A DNA stretch of 64,000 nt. Origin: Streptomyces diastaticus subsp. diastaticus. GTDB lineage: Bacteria; Actinomycetota; Actinomycetes; Streptomycetales; Streptomycetaceae. The position numbers and the translations under genes were made by a program. Shown here one piece after another: positions 19,112-28,010 of the stretch. The stretch is taken from NCBI RefSeq assembly GCF_011170125.1, contig NZ_BLLN01000005.1, positions 992,001 to 1,056,000 of the forward strand, written 5' to 3'. Each line of letters starts with the position of its first letter. Position 1 is the stretch's first letter. The notes beneath the pieces were generated by a model. That model had not been told where the DNA came from. It ran no database searches and saw nothing but the letters and a program-made list of their open reading frames with translations.

Positions 19112-19356
19112 AGGGCAGCCTCCAGAGATCGGGTGTCCTGCATCAGACTCCTATCGCCGCCCGAACTCATCGACTGTACCCGCGTAGCGCGGCCTGTTCG
19201 GCCTTCCCGTGTCGAAACGGTCTCGAACCGCGCCGCTCACCTGGGCAATCTCCTGACGCTGAGGCGGCCCTTCTTTGATCATGTATCTCGATCAAGGCGC
19301 GCTGAACGAGACGAAGCTCGTGAGGGTGGGTCTGCTGCCTGAAGCTGCGGCAGGAG

Positions 19357-20156
19357 AAGCGTCACACTTCCGGGACGATTCGTACGCGTGTCCGACCGGA
19401 CGTGGTGATGAGCTCCTTGAACTGGTGGACGCGGCGCCGTGTGCGACCGGCGCGGTGCGCTCGGCAGTCGGGCCGGCGCTCCTGCCCGGACACCGCTGTG
19501 GACACGGCGCGGTGTAAGACGGTCTCGATCAGGGCCGGACTGACACCGACCGGCCGCGGTCGTCGCCGGCCGGCCTGTCGCTGCCCCGCCCGTCGGACGG
19601 GCGCCTGGTCCTGGCCGTCGATGTCTCACCGTGGCTGCGATCGGATGCGCCGTGCTCGCCGGACCGGGCTGTTCTGCCACGTCTACGGGCGGGCGAAGAC
19701 GGCCTCGCAGTTCATTCCGGGCTGGCCGTACTCGTTCGTCGCCGTCCTGCAGATGGGCGCCACGTCCTGGACGCAGATCCTGGACGCGGTCCGGCTCGGC
19801 CCGGCTGACGACGCTACCGCGGTCACTGCCGCCCGGCTCCGCGACGTCGTCGAACGACTCATCGCGGCTGGTCAGTGGGGGCCGGGTGAGCCGGACATCG
19901 TGATCGTGACGGACGCCGGCTACGACGTGCCCCCTCTGGCCCGGATCCTGCGGGATCTGCCCGAGCTGGTCGGCCGCGTCCGCAGCGGCCGTCTGACGCG
20001 GCTGCCGAAGCCCTCTCGGCTCCACGGCCCGAAGGGCGGACGGCCGCCGAAGCACGGACCGGGGTTCCGCTTCGCCGAGTCCGAGACCTGGCCCGAGCGC
20101 AGAGTCACCACCCCGCACGGCCACCGCGAACTACGGCAAGGCGACCGCGCAGGTCC
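19357..20156 (+). pseudogene. Degenerate DDE transposase (IS remnant)
   Basis: Three reading frames must be joined to recover one protein. FRDDSYACPTGRGDELLELV runs to GHRCGHGAV, then an in-frame TAA at 19515-19517 interrupts where an ALYDGL-type sequence is expected. The same frame goes on through RLVLAVDVSPWLRSDA (first catalytic Asp). After a frameshift near 19665, CHVYGRAKTASQFIPGWPYS and DIVIVTDAGYDVP (second Asp) follow, and a last frameshift near 20125 gives TANYGKATAQ. The C-terminal third is gone. It resembles a transposase family widespread in Streptomyces. No terminal repeats were found. Confidence 0.85.
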
Positions 20157-20429
20157 CGGCCCCGCCCCCGGGCCTTGCGGACGGCCCCGGCGACGTGCTC
20201 CGGGCGCAGGGGGCCGCGCCTCGGCGGCCGTCCAGTTGCCGGGGTGGGGCCGGCCCGTGATGACGACCAGGACGGCGCCCGGCCGCCGGTCCCCTCCGGC
20301 CGCTTCGACGGCGTAGGTCAGCGGCGTCCGGCAGAGCCCCTGGGCGTAGGTGGGCTTGCGCCGGGCCCGACGGCGGTACTCGGCCCCGTCGACTCTGATA
20401 CGCCGGGACCCCTTCGTGTCCAGCGTCAT
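20157..20429 (-). pseudogene. Truncated, frameshifted Streptomyces hypothetical gene
   Basis: From ATG 20429 (GGGGGAG upstream) the minus strand encodes IRVDGAEYRRRARRKPTYAQ, then RTPLTYAVEA and VVITGRPHPGNW, a small conserved actinobacterial protein. One extra base in the C-run near 20207 breaks the frame. In the alternate frame the expected RPLRPEHVAGAVRKA continues and then runs into the transposase remnant. The C-terminus is therefore lost at the insertion boundary near 20156. Function of the family is unknown. Confidence 0.65.
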
Positions 20430-20596
20430 GGCTCCCCCTGCGCGCGCCCGTGCGGACGCGTCGGACGGAAGCTCGGCGGCCGGTGCCTCACCAGGGGGGT
20501 TGCCGGGCCGCCGGCCGGGGCGGCCGGCGTTGTCAGTGCGGCCCGGCACCCTGGAGGCGGGCGTGCGGAGGTGCGCGCGGACGGGAGGTGCGGGGC

Positions 20597-21250
20597 ATGG
20601 TGAAACCGGTGACGGGGGCGCAGCAGCGGATCGTCGAGGCGGCCGAGCCGGGCACGGGGCGGCTGTCGGGGACCGCCGCGCAGTTGGACGGTCTGGTGCG
20701 GCGCGGCCTCGCCTTCCGTCATCCGAGGCCGCCGCACGCCTGCTTCCTGACTCCGGCGGGGCACCGGCTGCGGGAGGGGGACGCGCCGGCCCCGCCGCCT
20801 CCTCCGGACCCCGGTGGGGGTGACCGGCCCGCCGGGGACGGCGGTTTCCGGGCGCGGACCGGTGTGGCGGACGATCCGCCGGGCGGGGCGGCGCGGCTGA
20901 GGGAGGCGCGGGCGGCCTGGTCGGGGATGCGGGAGCTGCGCCGGATGACGCGGGCCGACGGTGCGACGGACCGGCTCTGCGGCTGGGAGCGGCAGCATCC
21001 GGTGCGGGCGGCGGCGCTGGCCCTGGAGGCGGCCGGGTTCCCGCCGGCGTCGCAGGAGCCCGGGGGCTACCAGGTGCGCGAGTCGCCGCAGCCGGACGCC
21101 GTCCAGATCGCGCCGGTGGGCGGTACGCCGCCCGATCGGGTGGAGGAGGCGTGGTCACGGACCCTGACCGAGGCCGGCTGGCAGGTCAGCCACCACCAGG
21201 GCGTCCGTCCGCCGGGGCCGTATCTGCTGGCGTCTCCACGCCGGGACTGA
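20597..21250 (+). CDS. Conserved hypothetical protein, possible winged-helix N-terminus
   Basis: 217 residues. The first 60 (GRLSGTAAQLDGLVRRGLAF...FLTPAGHRLRE) look like a winged-helix 'classify and read' domain. A Pro/Ala linker follows, and the C-terminal part (LAASPRRD end) repeats an amphipathic pattern seen in Streptomyces hypothetical proteins. GGGAGGTG lies 6 bases before the ATG at 20597. It may be a DNA-binding protein, but no function is established. Confidence 0.65.
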   Translation: MVKPVTGAQQRIVEAAEPGTGRLSGTAAQLDGLVRRGLAFRHPRPPHACFLTPAGHRLREGDAPAPPPPPDPGGGDRPAGDGGFRARTGVADDPPGGAARLREARAAWSGMRELRRMTRADGATDRLCGWERQHPVRAAALALEAAGFPPASQEPGGYQVRESPQPDAVQIAPVGGTPPDRVEEAWSRTLTEAGWQVSHHQGVRPPGPYLLASPRRD

Positions 21251-21280
21251 GGGGGGCGGAGGGGGGAGCGCGGTGAGGGG

Positions 21281-21806
21281 GTGCCGGCGAGCGGCGGGCT
21301 GGTCGGCGGAGTGGAGCCGCTCGCTGAGGCGTTGGGCGCGGCTCGCCGATGTGGCGCGGAGCTGTGGGTGCGCGGGGGCCGGGCCATGGGCTGCACGCTG
21401 GGCCGGGTCACCCGCGACCACGGCGACATCGACTGGTTCACCTGGGCGGACGGCGCTCACGGCCTCACGGGGGAACTGCTCCGGCTCGGGTGCACCGAAG
21501 TACCCGGTCCGCCGGCCGCGTTGCGGCGCGGCTTCGCCACGGGCGGGCTGGAGAGCGGCTTCACCCCGGTCGACCGGGACCACCTCGGCCGGAGCGTGGT
21601 GGCCGCGGGCCGCTGGGCCGGGACCCCGTGGCCGCGGGATCCGCTCGACGGCGGGCCGGGGCGGACCGGCGGGCTGAGCTGCCCGGTGGTGGCGCCCCGC
21701 GCCGGGACCGGGACCAAGCCGATGATCCCGGTGTGGGACACCGCGCTCCCGGCGGGAGAAGGACGAGGCGGACATCGCCCTGCTGGAGCGGCACTCGGTG
21801 TCGTAG
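21281..21806 (+). pseudogene. Broken aminoglycoside-type nucleotidyltransferase
   Basis: The frame from GTG 21281 gives CGAELWVRGGRAMG then RVTRDHGDIDWF, the nucleotidyltransferase core with the two DxD aspartates, and SCPVVAPRAGTGTKPMIPVW. A one-base loss near 21755 then throws the original C-terminus (REKDEADIALLERHSVS, ending at TAG 21804-21806) out of frame. In the core, the usual GGWAxD reads GGRAMG. The gene appears to be decaying; the relatives are aminoglycoside adenylyltransferase-like proteins. Either a frameshift pseudogene or a longer, altered protein would result. Confidence 0.65.
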
Positions 21807-22008
21807 CGCGGCGGCGGGACGCGGGCGTCGTCGGAGTGGGTCCGGCCGAGGACGCCCACAGCGCCCGCCTCGGTCCGCGCCCCTGCCGGGTCGTCGTACA
21901 CCCCGCTCGCGCTCCCCGCGCCGGGCGCCCCCGGAAGGCCCGGTCGCCGGCCTCCCGCGTCCCGGGAGGGAACGGGCGGCCGGCGGTCCGTGCCGGGCGG
22001 AAGGCGGC

Positions 22009-23517
22009 TCAGTGCGCTCCGGCCCCCTGCCGGGGGGCCGGGAGTTCGGCCGCCGGCTCCATGGGGGCGGTGACGTCGTCGCTCTCGCGGCCCTGGCCCT
22101 TGCCGAGGTGGTTGAAGACCAGGTTGAGCAGGACGGCGGCGACGCAGCCGGTGGAGATGCCGGAGTCCAGGATGATCTTCGCGGTCTCCGGGAAGGCGTG
22201 GTAGAACTCCGGCGCGGTGATCGGGATGATGCCGACGGCCAGCGAGACCGCGACGATCAGGACGTTGTTGTCCTTCTCCAGGCCGGCCTTGACGAGGGTC
22301 TGGATGCCGCTGGCGGCGACCGAGCCGAAGAGGACCACTCCCGCGCCGCCGAGCACGGGCCGGGGCACGACCGCGATGAGCGAGGCGGCGATCGGGCAGA
22401 GCCCCATCAGGACGAGGAAGCCACCGCCCACGGCGACCACGAAACGGCTGCGGATGCGGGTCATCGCGACGAGGCCGATGTTCTGGGCGAAGGCGCTGCA
22501 CATGAAGCCGTTGAAGAGGGGGCTGATGGCGCTCCCCAGGGTGTCGGCGCGCAGCCCGGCGGCGATGGTCTTCTCGTCGGCGGGCTTGTCGACGATCTCG
22601 CCGAGAGCCAGCATGTCGGCGGTCGACTCGGTCATGGAGACGACCATGACGACGCAGAGCGAGATGATCGCGGCGAGCGCGAACTGCGGCGGGCCGAAGT
22701 GGAAGGGCGTCGGGAAGCCGATGATGTCGGCCTCGGCGACCGGCCCGAAGTCGGTGGCGCCGAACGGGATCGCGATGACCGTGCCGATGACGAGGCCGAG
22801 CAGCACGGCGATCTGCTTGACGAAGCCGCGGGTGAAGCGGCGCAGCAGCAGGACGACCAGGAGGGTGATCCCGGCGAGGCCGAGGTTGGTGGCCGAGCCG
22901 AAGTCGGGCGCGTCCGGGGACGGGCCCTGGGCCCAGCCGAAGGCGACCGGCATGAGCGAGACGCCGATGAGGGTGATGACCGTACCGGTGACGACGGGTG
23001 GGAAGAACCGCACGAGTTTGCTGAAGAACGGTGCGGCGACGAAGCCGAGTACGCCCGCGACGATGACCGCGCCGAAGATGACCGGCAGGGCGTCCTTCTT
23101 GTCGCCGGTGGAGTCGACCACGGCGAGCATGGGGGCGACACCGGCGAAGGTCACGCCGTTGACGAAGGGCAGCCGGGCGCCGATGTTCCAGAGGCCGAGC
23201 GTCTGGAGGAAGGTGGCGAGGCCGGCGGTGAAGAGGCAGGCGCCGGTGAGGAAGGTGAGTTCGGTGGCGCTGAGGCCCACGGCGGCGCCGACGATGAGCG
23301 GCGGAGCGACGACGCCCGCGTACATGGCGGCCACGTGCTGGAGGCCGGTGGTGGCCATCCTCAGCGGCGGCAGTTTCTCGTCGACGGGGTGCACGGCGGG
23401 CTTGCCGGTGTCCGGCCCGTCCGTCTGCTGACCGGTCTGCTGTGCGGGTATCGGCCCCTCGCCCTCGGCGGGGTCGTGGGCCGGGTCTTTCGGGTTGAAC
23501 CTGGGCGTGTCGGCCAC
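22009..23517 (-). CDS. NCS2 nucleobase (xanthine/urate/uracil) permease
   Basis: 502 residues with about 12-14 membrane helices. The NCS2 signature region CSAFAQNIGLVAMTRIRSR and the earlier STADMLALGE substrate-binding stretch are present. GTG 23517 is chosen because GGAGGAGC lies just upstream; the frame is open for another 86 codons of non-coding-looking sequence. It is the last gene of the urate side of the cluster, 339 bases after the 8-oxoguanine deaminase, so xanthine or urate uptake is the likely role. Confidence 0.9.
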   Translation of the reverse strand: MADTPRFNPKDPAHDPAEGEGPIPAQQTGQQTDGPDTGKPAVHPVDEKLPPLRMATTGLQHVAAMYAGVVAPPLIVGAAVGLSATELTFLTGACLFTAGLATFLQTLGLWNIGARLPFVNGVTFAGVAPMLAVVDSTGDKKDALPVIFGAVIVAGVLGFVAAPFFSKLVRFFPPVVTGTVITLIGVSLMPVAFGWAQGPSPDAPDFGSATNLGLAGITLLVVLLLRRFTRGFVKQIAVLLGLVIGTVIAIPFGATDFGPVAEADIIGFPTPFHFGPPQFALAAIISLCVVMVVSMTESTADMLALGEIVDKPADEKTIAAGLRADTLGSAISPLFNGFMCSAFAQNIGLVAMTRIRSRFVVAVGGGFLVLMGLCPIAASLIAVVPRPVLGGAGVVLFGSVAASGIQTLVKAGLEKDNNVLIVAVSLAVGIIPITAPEFYHAFPETAKIILDSGISTGCVAAVLLNLVFNHLGKGQGRESDDVTAPMEPAAELPAPRQGAGAH

Positions 23518-23856
23518 TGCGGCTCCTCCGGTTGTTTTCCTGTGCCGTCGCGATGCGGCACGTGCTTCTGGGAGGTGGTGCGTTATGCCAGGAATGCGGT
23601 GCCGCGCACCCGGAGTGAGGGTGCGGCGGTGCGCCTCGTCGCGCCCGAGCGGCGAGGGTCTGCGGTTCTCTTTCGTGTTCTTGGTCGTGCTGTGGTGCGC
23701 CCAGGTCGTACCGGCCGCGCGGTGTGCGGCGCGGGTCGGTACGGACCGCCCCGGTGGCGTGAGGTGTTGGGCCACGCACCGGGGCGGCGTCCGAGCAGCC
23801 CGCTCGGCTGCTCGGACCCGGCCGGGAACCGTCCCTCCCGGCCGGAGTTCAGGGGG
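23518..23856. other. Intergenic region between 8-oxoguanine deaminase and permease
   Basis: About 340 bases without a gene. It holds two adjacent strong hairpins (23789-23845) next to the deaminase stop, listed separately, so the permease probably has its own promoter; a TGCCG-N8-CGGCA palindrome (about 23542-23559) lies close to its start. Confidence 0.45.
23789..23845 (-). terminator. Two tandem hairpins after the 8-oxoguanine deaminase gene
   Basis: GTCCGAGCAGC / GCTGCTCGGAC (11-bp stem, 7-base loop, 23789-23817) is followed at once by CCGGCCGGGA / TCCCGGCCGG (10-bp stem, 8-base loop, 23818-23845), just beyond the stop at 23857. A double terminator is the simplest reading. Confidence 0.7.
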
Positions 23857-25263
23857 TCAGCCGCCTGCGGCGATCCGCGCCAGGCGCTGGGCCGCCTCCC
23901 GCGTGGAGCGGGCGACGGCGTCCTCGTCCACCGTGGTGAGGTGGTTGTCCTCGACGACGGTGCGGCCGCCGACGAGGGAGAGGGTCACGGGGGCCGGCGC
24001 GCCGAGGACCAGGGCGGTCACCGGGTCGGCGATGGAGGAGTGCGCGAGGGTGTCCATCCGCCACAGCACCAGGTCGGCGAGCTTGCCCGGCTCCAGGGAG
24101 CCGGTCTGGTCGCCGCGGCCGAGGACGCGTGCCCCGCCGTGGGTGCCGAGCCGCAGGGCCTGGCGCGCGGTGAGCGCGGCCTCGCGGTGCGGGCCGAGGC
24201 GGTTGACGAGCAGCGCGTTGCGCAGCTCGGTGTGGAGTTCGCCGGATTCGTTGGAGGCGGTGCCGTCGACGCCGAGGCCGACCGGGACACCGGCGGCGAG
24301 CAGGTCGGGGACGCGCGCGATGCCGGCGGCGAGACGGGCGTTGGAGGACGGGCAGTGGGCGACGCCGGTGCCGGTGCGGGCGAAGGCGTCGATGTCGGAG
24401 TCGTTCATGTGGACGCAGTGCGCCATCCACACGTCCTCGCCCAGCCAGCCCGTCGACGCGAAGTAGTCGGTGGGGCCCATGCCGAACAGTTCCTTGCAGA
24501 ACTGCTCCTCCTCGACGGTCTCCGAGCCGTGGGTGTGCAGGCGGACGCCTTTGCGGCGGGCGAGTTCGGCGCCCTGGCGCATGAGTTCGGTGGAGACGGA
24601 GAAGGGCGAGCAGGGTGCCACCGCGATCTGCGTCATCGCGTCGAAGGAGGCGTCGTGGTGCCGGTCGATGGTCTCCTCGGTGGCGGCGAGTGCCCCCTCC
24701 AGGCTCTCCACGGCGAAGTCCGGCGGCAGCCCGCCGTCCTTCTGGCCGCGGTCCATGGAGCCGCGCGCCAGGGTGAAGCGGACGCCGGTCTCGGCGGCGG
24801 CGCGGATGATCGCGCCGGAGAGGTCGCCGGAGCCGCGCGGGAAGACGTAGTGGTGGTCCATGGCGGTGGTGACGCCACCGCGCGCCATCATGGCGAGCGA
24901 GCCCTGCGCCGCCGCGTAGGTCATCGGCTCGTCGATCCGCGCCCAGGTGGGGTAGAGGGCGACGAGCCAGTCGAAGAGGTTGTGGTCGGTGGCCAGGCCG
25001 CGGGTGATCCACTGGTAGAAGTGGTGGTGGGTGTTGACCAGGCCCGGGGTGACCAGGTGCCCGGAGGCGTCGACGCGGCGCGTGACGCCGGTCAGCCCCT
25101 CGGGTGCCGGACCCGCGCCGAGTGCTTCGATGCGGCCGCCGGCGACGACCAGGTGGCCGTGGGCGTACTCCGTGCCGGCCGCGTCGACGGTGGCGATGTG
25201 GGCGTTCTCGATGACCAGGCGCTCCGCGCCGTCCGCGGTGCCGGGGGTTGCCGGTGCTGCCAT
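23857..25263 (-). CDS. 8-oxoguanine deaminase / amidohydrolase
   Basis: 468 residues of the metal-dependent amidohydrolase superfamily. The HxH ligands are in LVNTHHHFYQ, the next histidine in LHTHGSETVEE, then MAHCVHMND, and the last metal Asp in GLGVDGTASNE. HGSE and SNES follow the pattern of the ATZ/TRZ group that includes 8-oxoguanine deaminase, which makes urate from 8-oxoguanine. The location beside uricase supports this use. AAGGACTCACC precedes the ATG. Confidence 0.85.
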   Translation of the reverse strand: MAAPATPGTADGAERLVIENAHIATVDAAGTEYAHGHLVVAGGRIEALGAGPAPEGLTGVTRRVDASGHLVTPGLVNTHHHFYQWITRGLATDHNLFDWLVALYPTWARIDEPMTYAAAQGSLAMMARGGVTTAMDHHYVFPRGSGDLSGAIIRAAAETGVRFTLARGSMDRGQKDGGLPPDFAVESLEGALAATEETIDRHHDASFDAMTQIAVAPCSPFSVSTELMRQGAELARRKGVRLHTHGSETVEEEQFCKELFGMGPTDYFASTGWLGEDVWMAHCVHMNDSDIDAFARTGTGVAHCPSSNARLAAGIARVPDLLAAGVPVGLGVDGTASNESGELHTELRNALLVNRLGPHREAALTARQALRLGTHGGARVLGRGDQTGSLEPGKLADLVLWRMDTLAHSSIADPVTALVLGAPAPVTLSLVGGRTVVEDNHLTTVDEDAVARSTREAAQRLARIAAGG

Positions 25264-25504
25264 GGTGAGTCCTTCTGGCGAGGAGTGGCCGGGTACGGCA
25301 GGACCCTGGGAATTTGAGTGCCGGGGCCGGGCGCGGGGCTCAGGCCCGTGCCCGGGGTGCGCCCCCCGGGTGCCGAGAGGGTGGCCGGTGCGGGCGGGCC
25401 CCGGTCCGCACGGCGGGGTCCGCCCCGGCCGGCCGGGGGGGTGACGGGCGGTGGCGCCTCCCGCTCCCCCTCCGGCCCGGCTGGTGCTCAGAGGTCGCTG
25501 CTGC

Positions 25505-26476
25505 TCACAGGTTGGTGAGGTCCTCCGGGATGCGCGGCTCGCAGCCGTCGCGCAGCACGGTCGCCTCGATCAGGCCGTAGGGCCGGTCGGCGGCGAAGTA
25601 GACCTCGTTGTCGTTCTTGAGGCCGAAGGGCTCCAGGTCGACGAGGAAGTGGTGCTTGTTGGGCAGGGAGAAGCGGACCTCGTCGATCTCCGCGCGGTGG
25701 TTGATGATGCGCGCGCCCATCTGGTACAGCGTCTGCTGGAGAGAGAGGGAGTACGTCTCCGCGAACGCCTCCAGCATGTGCTTCTTGACCTGCCTGTAGG
25801 AGGTCTCCCACTGCGGCATACGCTGCTCGTCGTCGGTCCAGTTGAACCGCCAGCGGGCGGCGACCTGGGTGGCGAGGATGCGGTCGTACGCCTCGGGGAG
25901 CGTCGTGTACTTGTCCTTCACGTACCCCCAGAACTCCGAGTTCGTGGAGTTCATGACGACGAGGTCCTTGAGGCCGGAGACGATCTCCCACCGCTCGCCG
26001 TCGTAGGTGATCTGGGTGAGGCGGGTCTCCTGGCCCTGGCGGACGAAGGAGTGCTTGACCTCGTCGGCGCCGATGAACCGGGAGTTGGCGTCGGAGGCCG
26101 GGATGCGCTCCCAGGAGTACTCCTCGATGCGGATGCGCGCCCGGTGGATGGGCTCCTGACTGGTGACGAAGTGCCGGGCCAGGTGGACACCGAACTGCTC
26201 GGCCGACTCGATGCCGTGCTCCTTGGCGAAGGCGAACACGGTGTTCTTGGTGGTGTCGGTCGGCAGGACGCTGGCGTTGGAGCCGGAGTAGTGGACCTCC
26301 TCCATGTCGCCGGAGAGGGCTACGGAGACGTTGAGGTCCTTGATGTGGTGGGTGGCGCCGTCGCGGGTGATCTTGACGACGCGGTTCTCGGCCTTGCCGT
26401 ACTGGTTCTGGCCGAGCACCACGGGGCGGCTGGAGCGGGAAGCGGCCGGGCGGCCGGGCTGGGGTCGGACGGTCAT
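25505..26476 (-). CDS. uox: Urate oxidase (uricase)
   Basis: 323 residues, slightly longer than the usual 300. Family motifs include LGQNQYGKAENRVVKI near the start (catalytic Lys), SVLPTDTTKNTVFAF (the active-site Thr), and LVVMNSTNSEFWGYVKDKY (uricase signature), with NKHHFLVDLEPFG at the C-terminus. It converts urate with O2 to 5-hydroxyisourate and H2O2; the catalase at 31012 can remove the peroxide. ATG 26476 is used; the open frame before it overlaps hydroxyisourate hydrolase. It lies 7 bases after that gene. Confidence 0.95.
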   Translation of the reverse strand: MTVRPQPGRPAASRSSRPVVLGQNQYGKAENRVVKITRDGATHHIKDLNVSVALSGDMEEVHYSGSNASVLPTDTTKNTVFAFAKEHGIESAEQFGVHLARHFVTSQEPIHRARIRIEEYSWERIPASDANSRFIGADEVKHSFVRQGQETRLTQITYDGERWEIVSGLKDLVVMNSTNSEFWGYVKDKYTTLPEAYDRILATQVAARWRFNWTDDEQRMPQWETSYRQVKKHMLEAFAETYSLSLQQTLYQMGARIINHRAEIDEVRFSLPNKHHFLVDLEPFGLKNDNEVYFAADRPYGLIEATVLRDGCEPRIPEDLTNL

Positions 26477-26483
26477 CTGTCTG

Positions 26484-26891
26484 CTAGCTCCCTCGGTAAA
26501 CGGAGTAGCCGAACGGGTTGAGCAGCAGCGGTACGTGGTAGTGCTCGCCCTCTGCGACGGCGAAGGTGATCGCCACCTCGGGGAAGAACGCACCGCTGTC
26601 CCTTACGCGGGGGGCGTCCTGCTGCGCCTCGGCTTGCTTCTTCGGTTCTGTGCCGTCGGCCGCGAAGTACGCCTCGGTGTCGAAGTCGAGCCGTACGTGG
26701 GCCGTCTCCGCCGGCGGCGCCGGCAGGTCCTTGCAGCGCCCGTCACCGTCGGTACGGGAGGCGCCGAGCTCCGTCCAGGGCGCCCCGGCGCCGGTGCGCG
26801 CGCTCAGGGTGACCCGCACTCCTTCGGCGGGCCGGCCGATGCTGGTGTCCAGGATGTGGGTGGACACCGAGGCGGTGGTGTCGGTGCTCAT
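26484..26891 (-). CDS. uraH: 5-Hydroxyisourate hydrolase (transthyretin-like)
   Basis: 135 residues. The N-terminal STHILDTSIGRPAEGV and the C-terminal signature YSVYRGS define the family; the histidine in each of STHIL and EHYHVPLLL belongs to the active site. It hydrolyses 5-hydroxyisourate to OHCU. The insert TEPKKQAEAQQDAPRV is longer than usual in the loop before the YHVP strand. GGAGGAG precedes the ATG; the gene lies 15 bases after OHCU decarboxylase. Confidence 0.93.
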   Translation of the reverse strand: MSTDTTASVSTHILDTSIGRPAEGVRVTLSARTGAGAPWTELGASRTDGDGRCKDLPAPPAETAHVRLDFDTEAYFAADGTEPKKQAEAQQDAPRVRDSGAFFPEVAITFAVAEGEHYHVPLLLNPFGYSVYRGS

Positions 26892-26906
26892 GGTGCGTGC
26901 TCCTCC

Positions 26907-27461
26907 TCAGGCGGGCGCGGCCGCGGCCGGCTCCGCCAGGAGGCGGCCGAGCCGGATGCGGTTGATCTTGGCCAGTTCGGTGCGGGCGTTCTCCCGCTCG
27001 CGCTCCGGCGTGTTCTCGAGGCGGGCGGCGAGCGCGTCGCGCATCCGCTTCCCGTCGAGGCCGGTGGCGCAGATCAGGAAGACGTGGCCGAACCGCTCCT
27101 GGTAGGCGAGGTTCAGCTCCAGCATCTCGGCCTTCAGTTCCTCGCCGGCGTCGGCCATGCCGCGCTGTTCCCGCGAGGAGGTGGGGTCGCCCGGCTTGGG
27201 CCGGCCGATCGGCGGGTGGCCGGCCATCGCCGTGTCGAGGCCCTCCGCGTCGAGCTCGGCCAGGGCGGCGTCGCTCGCGGCGTACAGGGCTTCGGGGGTG
27301 GCGTAGGGCCGGCCGCCGGCGAGGGCGGCGGCCCAGTCGCGGGCGGCGCAGACCTCGGTGAGGAGGGCGTCGGCGGCTTCGTGGGGCAGGGCGTTGAACC
27401 GGGTGAGGCCCGCGCCGTCCTGGGGCGATGCCCCGGACGCAGGCGGCGAACTCGTAGTCAC
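26907..27461 (-). CDS. uraD: OHCU decarboxylase
   Basis: 184 residues. Catalytic His is in AGHPPIGRP, and other family landmarks are SREQRGM and FGHVFLICATGLD. It decarboxylates 2-oxo-4-hydroxy-4-carboxy-5-ureidoimidazoline to (S)-allantoin. GTG 27461 has GGAGG 5 bases upstream. It is the first gene of the minus-strand urate operon (uraD-uraH-uricase), driven from the promoter at 27500-27528. Confidence 0.93.
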   Translation of the reverse strand: MTTSSPPASGASPQDGAGLTRFNALPHEAADALLTEVCAARDWAAALAGGRPYATPEALYAASDAALAELDAEGLDTAMAGHPPIGRPKPGDPTSSREQRGMADAGEELKAEMLELNLAYQERFGHVFLICATGLDGKRMRDALAARLENTPERERENARTELAKINRIRLGRLLAEPAAAAPA

Positions 27462-27499
27462 GGGAGCCTCCGTGGCCTTGTGCTGGACGGGCTGCGGAT

Positions 27500-27528
27500 A
27501 GCTAACGCCGTCGACGAGTCGGCGTCAA
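27500..27528 (-). promoter_or_regulatory. Promoter of the urate operon
   Basis: On the minus strand, TTGACG (27523-27528), a 17-base spacer and TTAGCT (27500-27505). The -35 lies inside a 21-bp sequence also present at the catalase promoter. Confidence 0.65.
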
Positions 27529-27543
27529 CACTTTGTTGAAACA
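27523..27543 (-). promoter_or_regulatory. Shared 21-bp element, urate operon copy
   Basis: Minus strand: TGTTTCAACA followed by AAGTGTTGACG. It matches the catalase element at 30904-30924 at 20 of 21 positions. The CAACA...TGTTG core is an inverted repeat covering the -35 box, so it fits a regulator site. Confidence 0.65.
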
Positions 27544-28010
27544 ATGCTGTGAACTCATTTTCACGCCCCGGTGGCCCACCGGCCACGCGAAAGCCGCCGC
27601 CCGGACGGGGGACGGCGGCCGAGTTCTGCCAGGTCGAGCGGGCCGCGCGAGGGCGCCGGCCCGCCGGGCGCGGAGCGGCCCGACGGGGGCGGAGCGGCCC
27701 GACGGGGGCGGAGCGGCCCGACGGGGGCGGCGAGGCGGCCGGCGGGAAGGGCGCACAGACCATCACGTGCGGCACGGGGAGGCTGCGGCCTCCCGGAAAC
27801 GGGGCGCCCGGCGACCGGACGGGCGGGACGAGCGGTCGAGCGGGGAGGCGTGCCCACACCTGAGAGTCATCCGTCGCCTCGGCGGCCCGCACGGAGCCGC
27901 GCACCGTTCGGCGGACTCCGCGGCGGTTCAGGCACGTGCGGACGGAGAAGCAGCCCGCCTTCCGGGCGCCCGCGGCCTGTCACCCCGGGCCGCCGGCGCG
28001 GCTGCCCCTG
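27529..28010. other. Intergenic region with a 3 x 19-bp tandem repeat
   Basis: No gene recognised between uraD and the HTH gene stop. It holds the shared promoter element (27523-27543) and the tandem repeat at 27671-27727. Open frames in both directions across it owe their length to GC bias. Confidence 0.5.
27671..27727. repeat. Tandem repeat, three exact copies of 19 bp
   Basis: The unit CGGAGCGGCCCGACGGGGG is present three times without change. There are no spacers, so it is not a CRISPR array. Confidence 0.85.

Noticed and set aside
21349..25317. A 1322-codon plus-strand open frame
   Set aside because: Antisense to the permease and 8-oxoguanine deaminase, low-complexity acidic translation; shadow of the third-codon GC bias.
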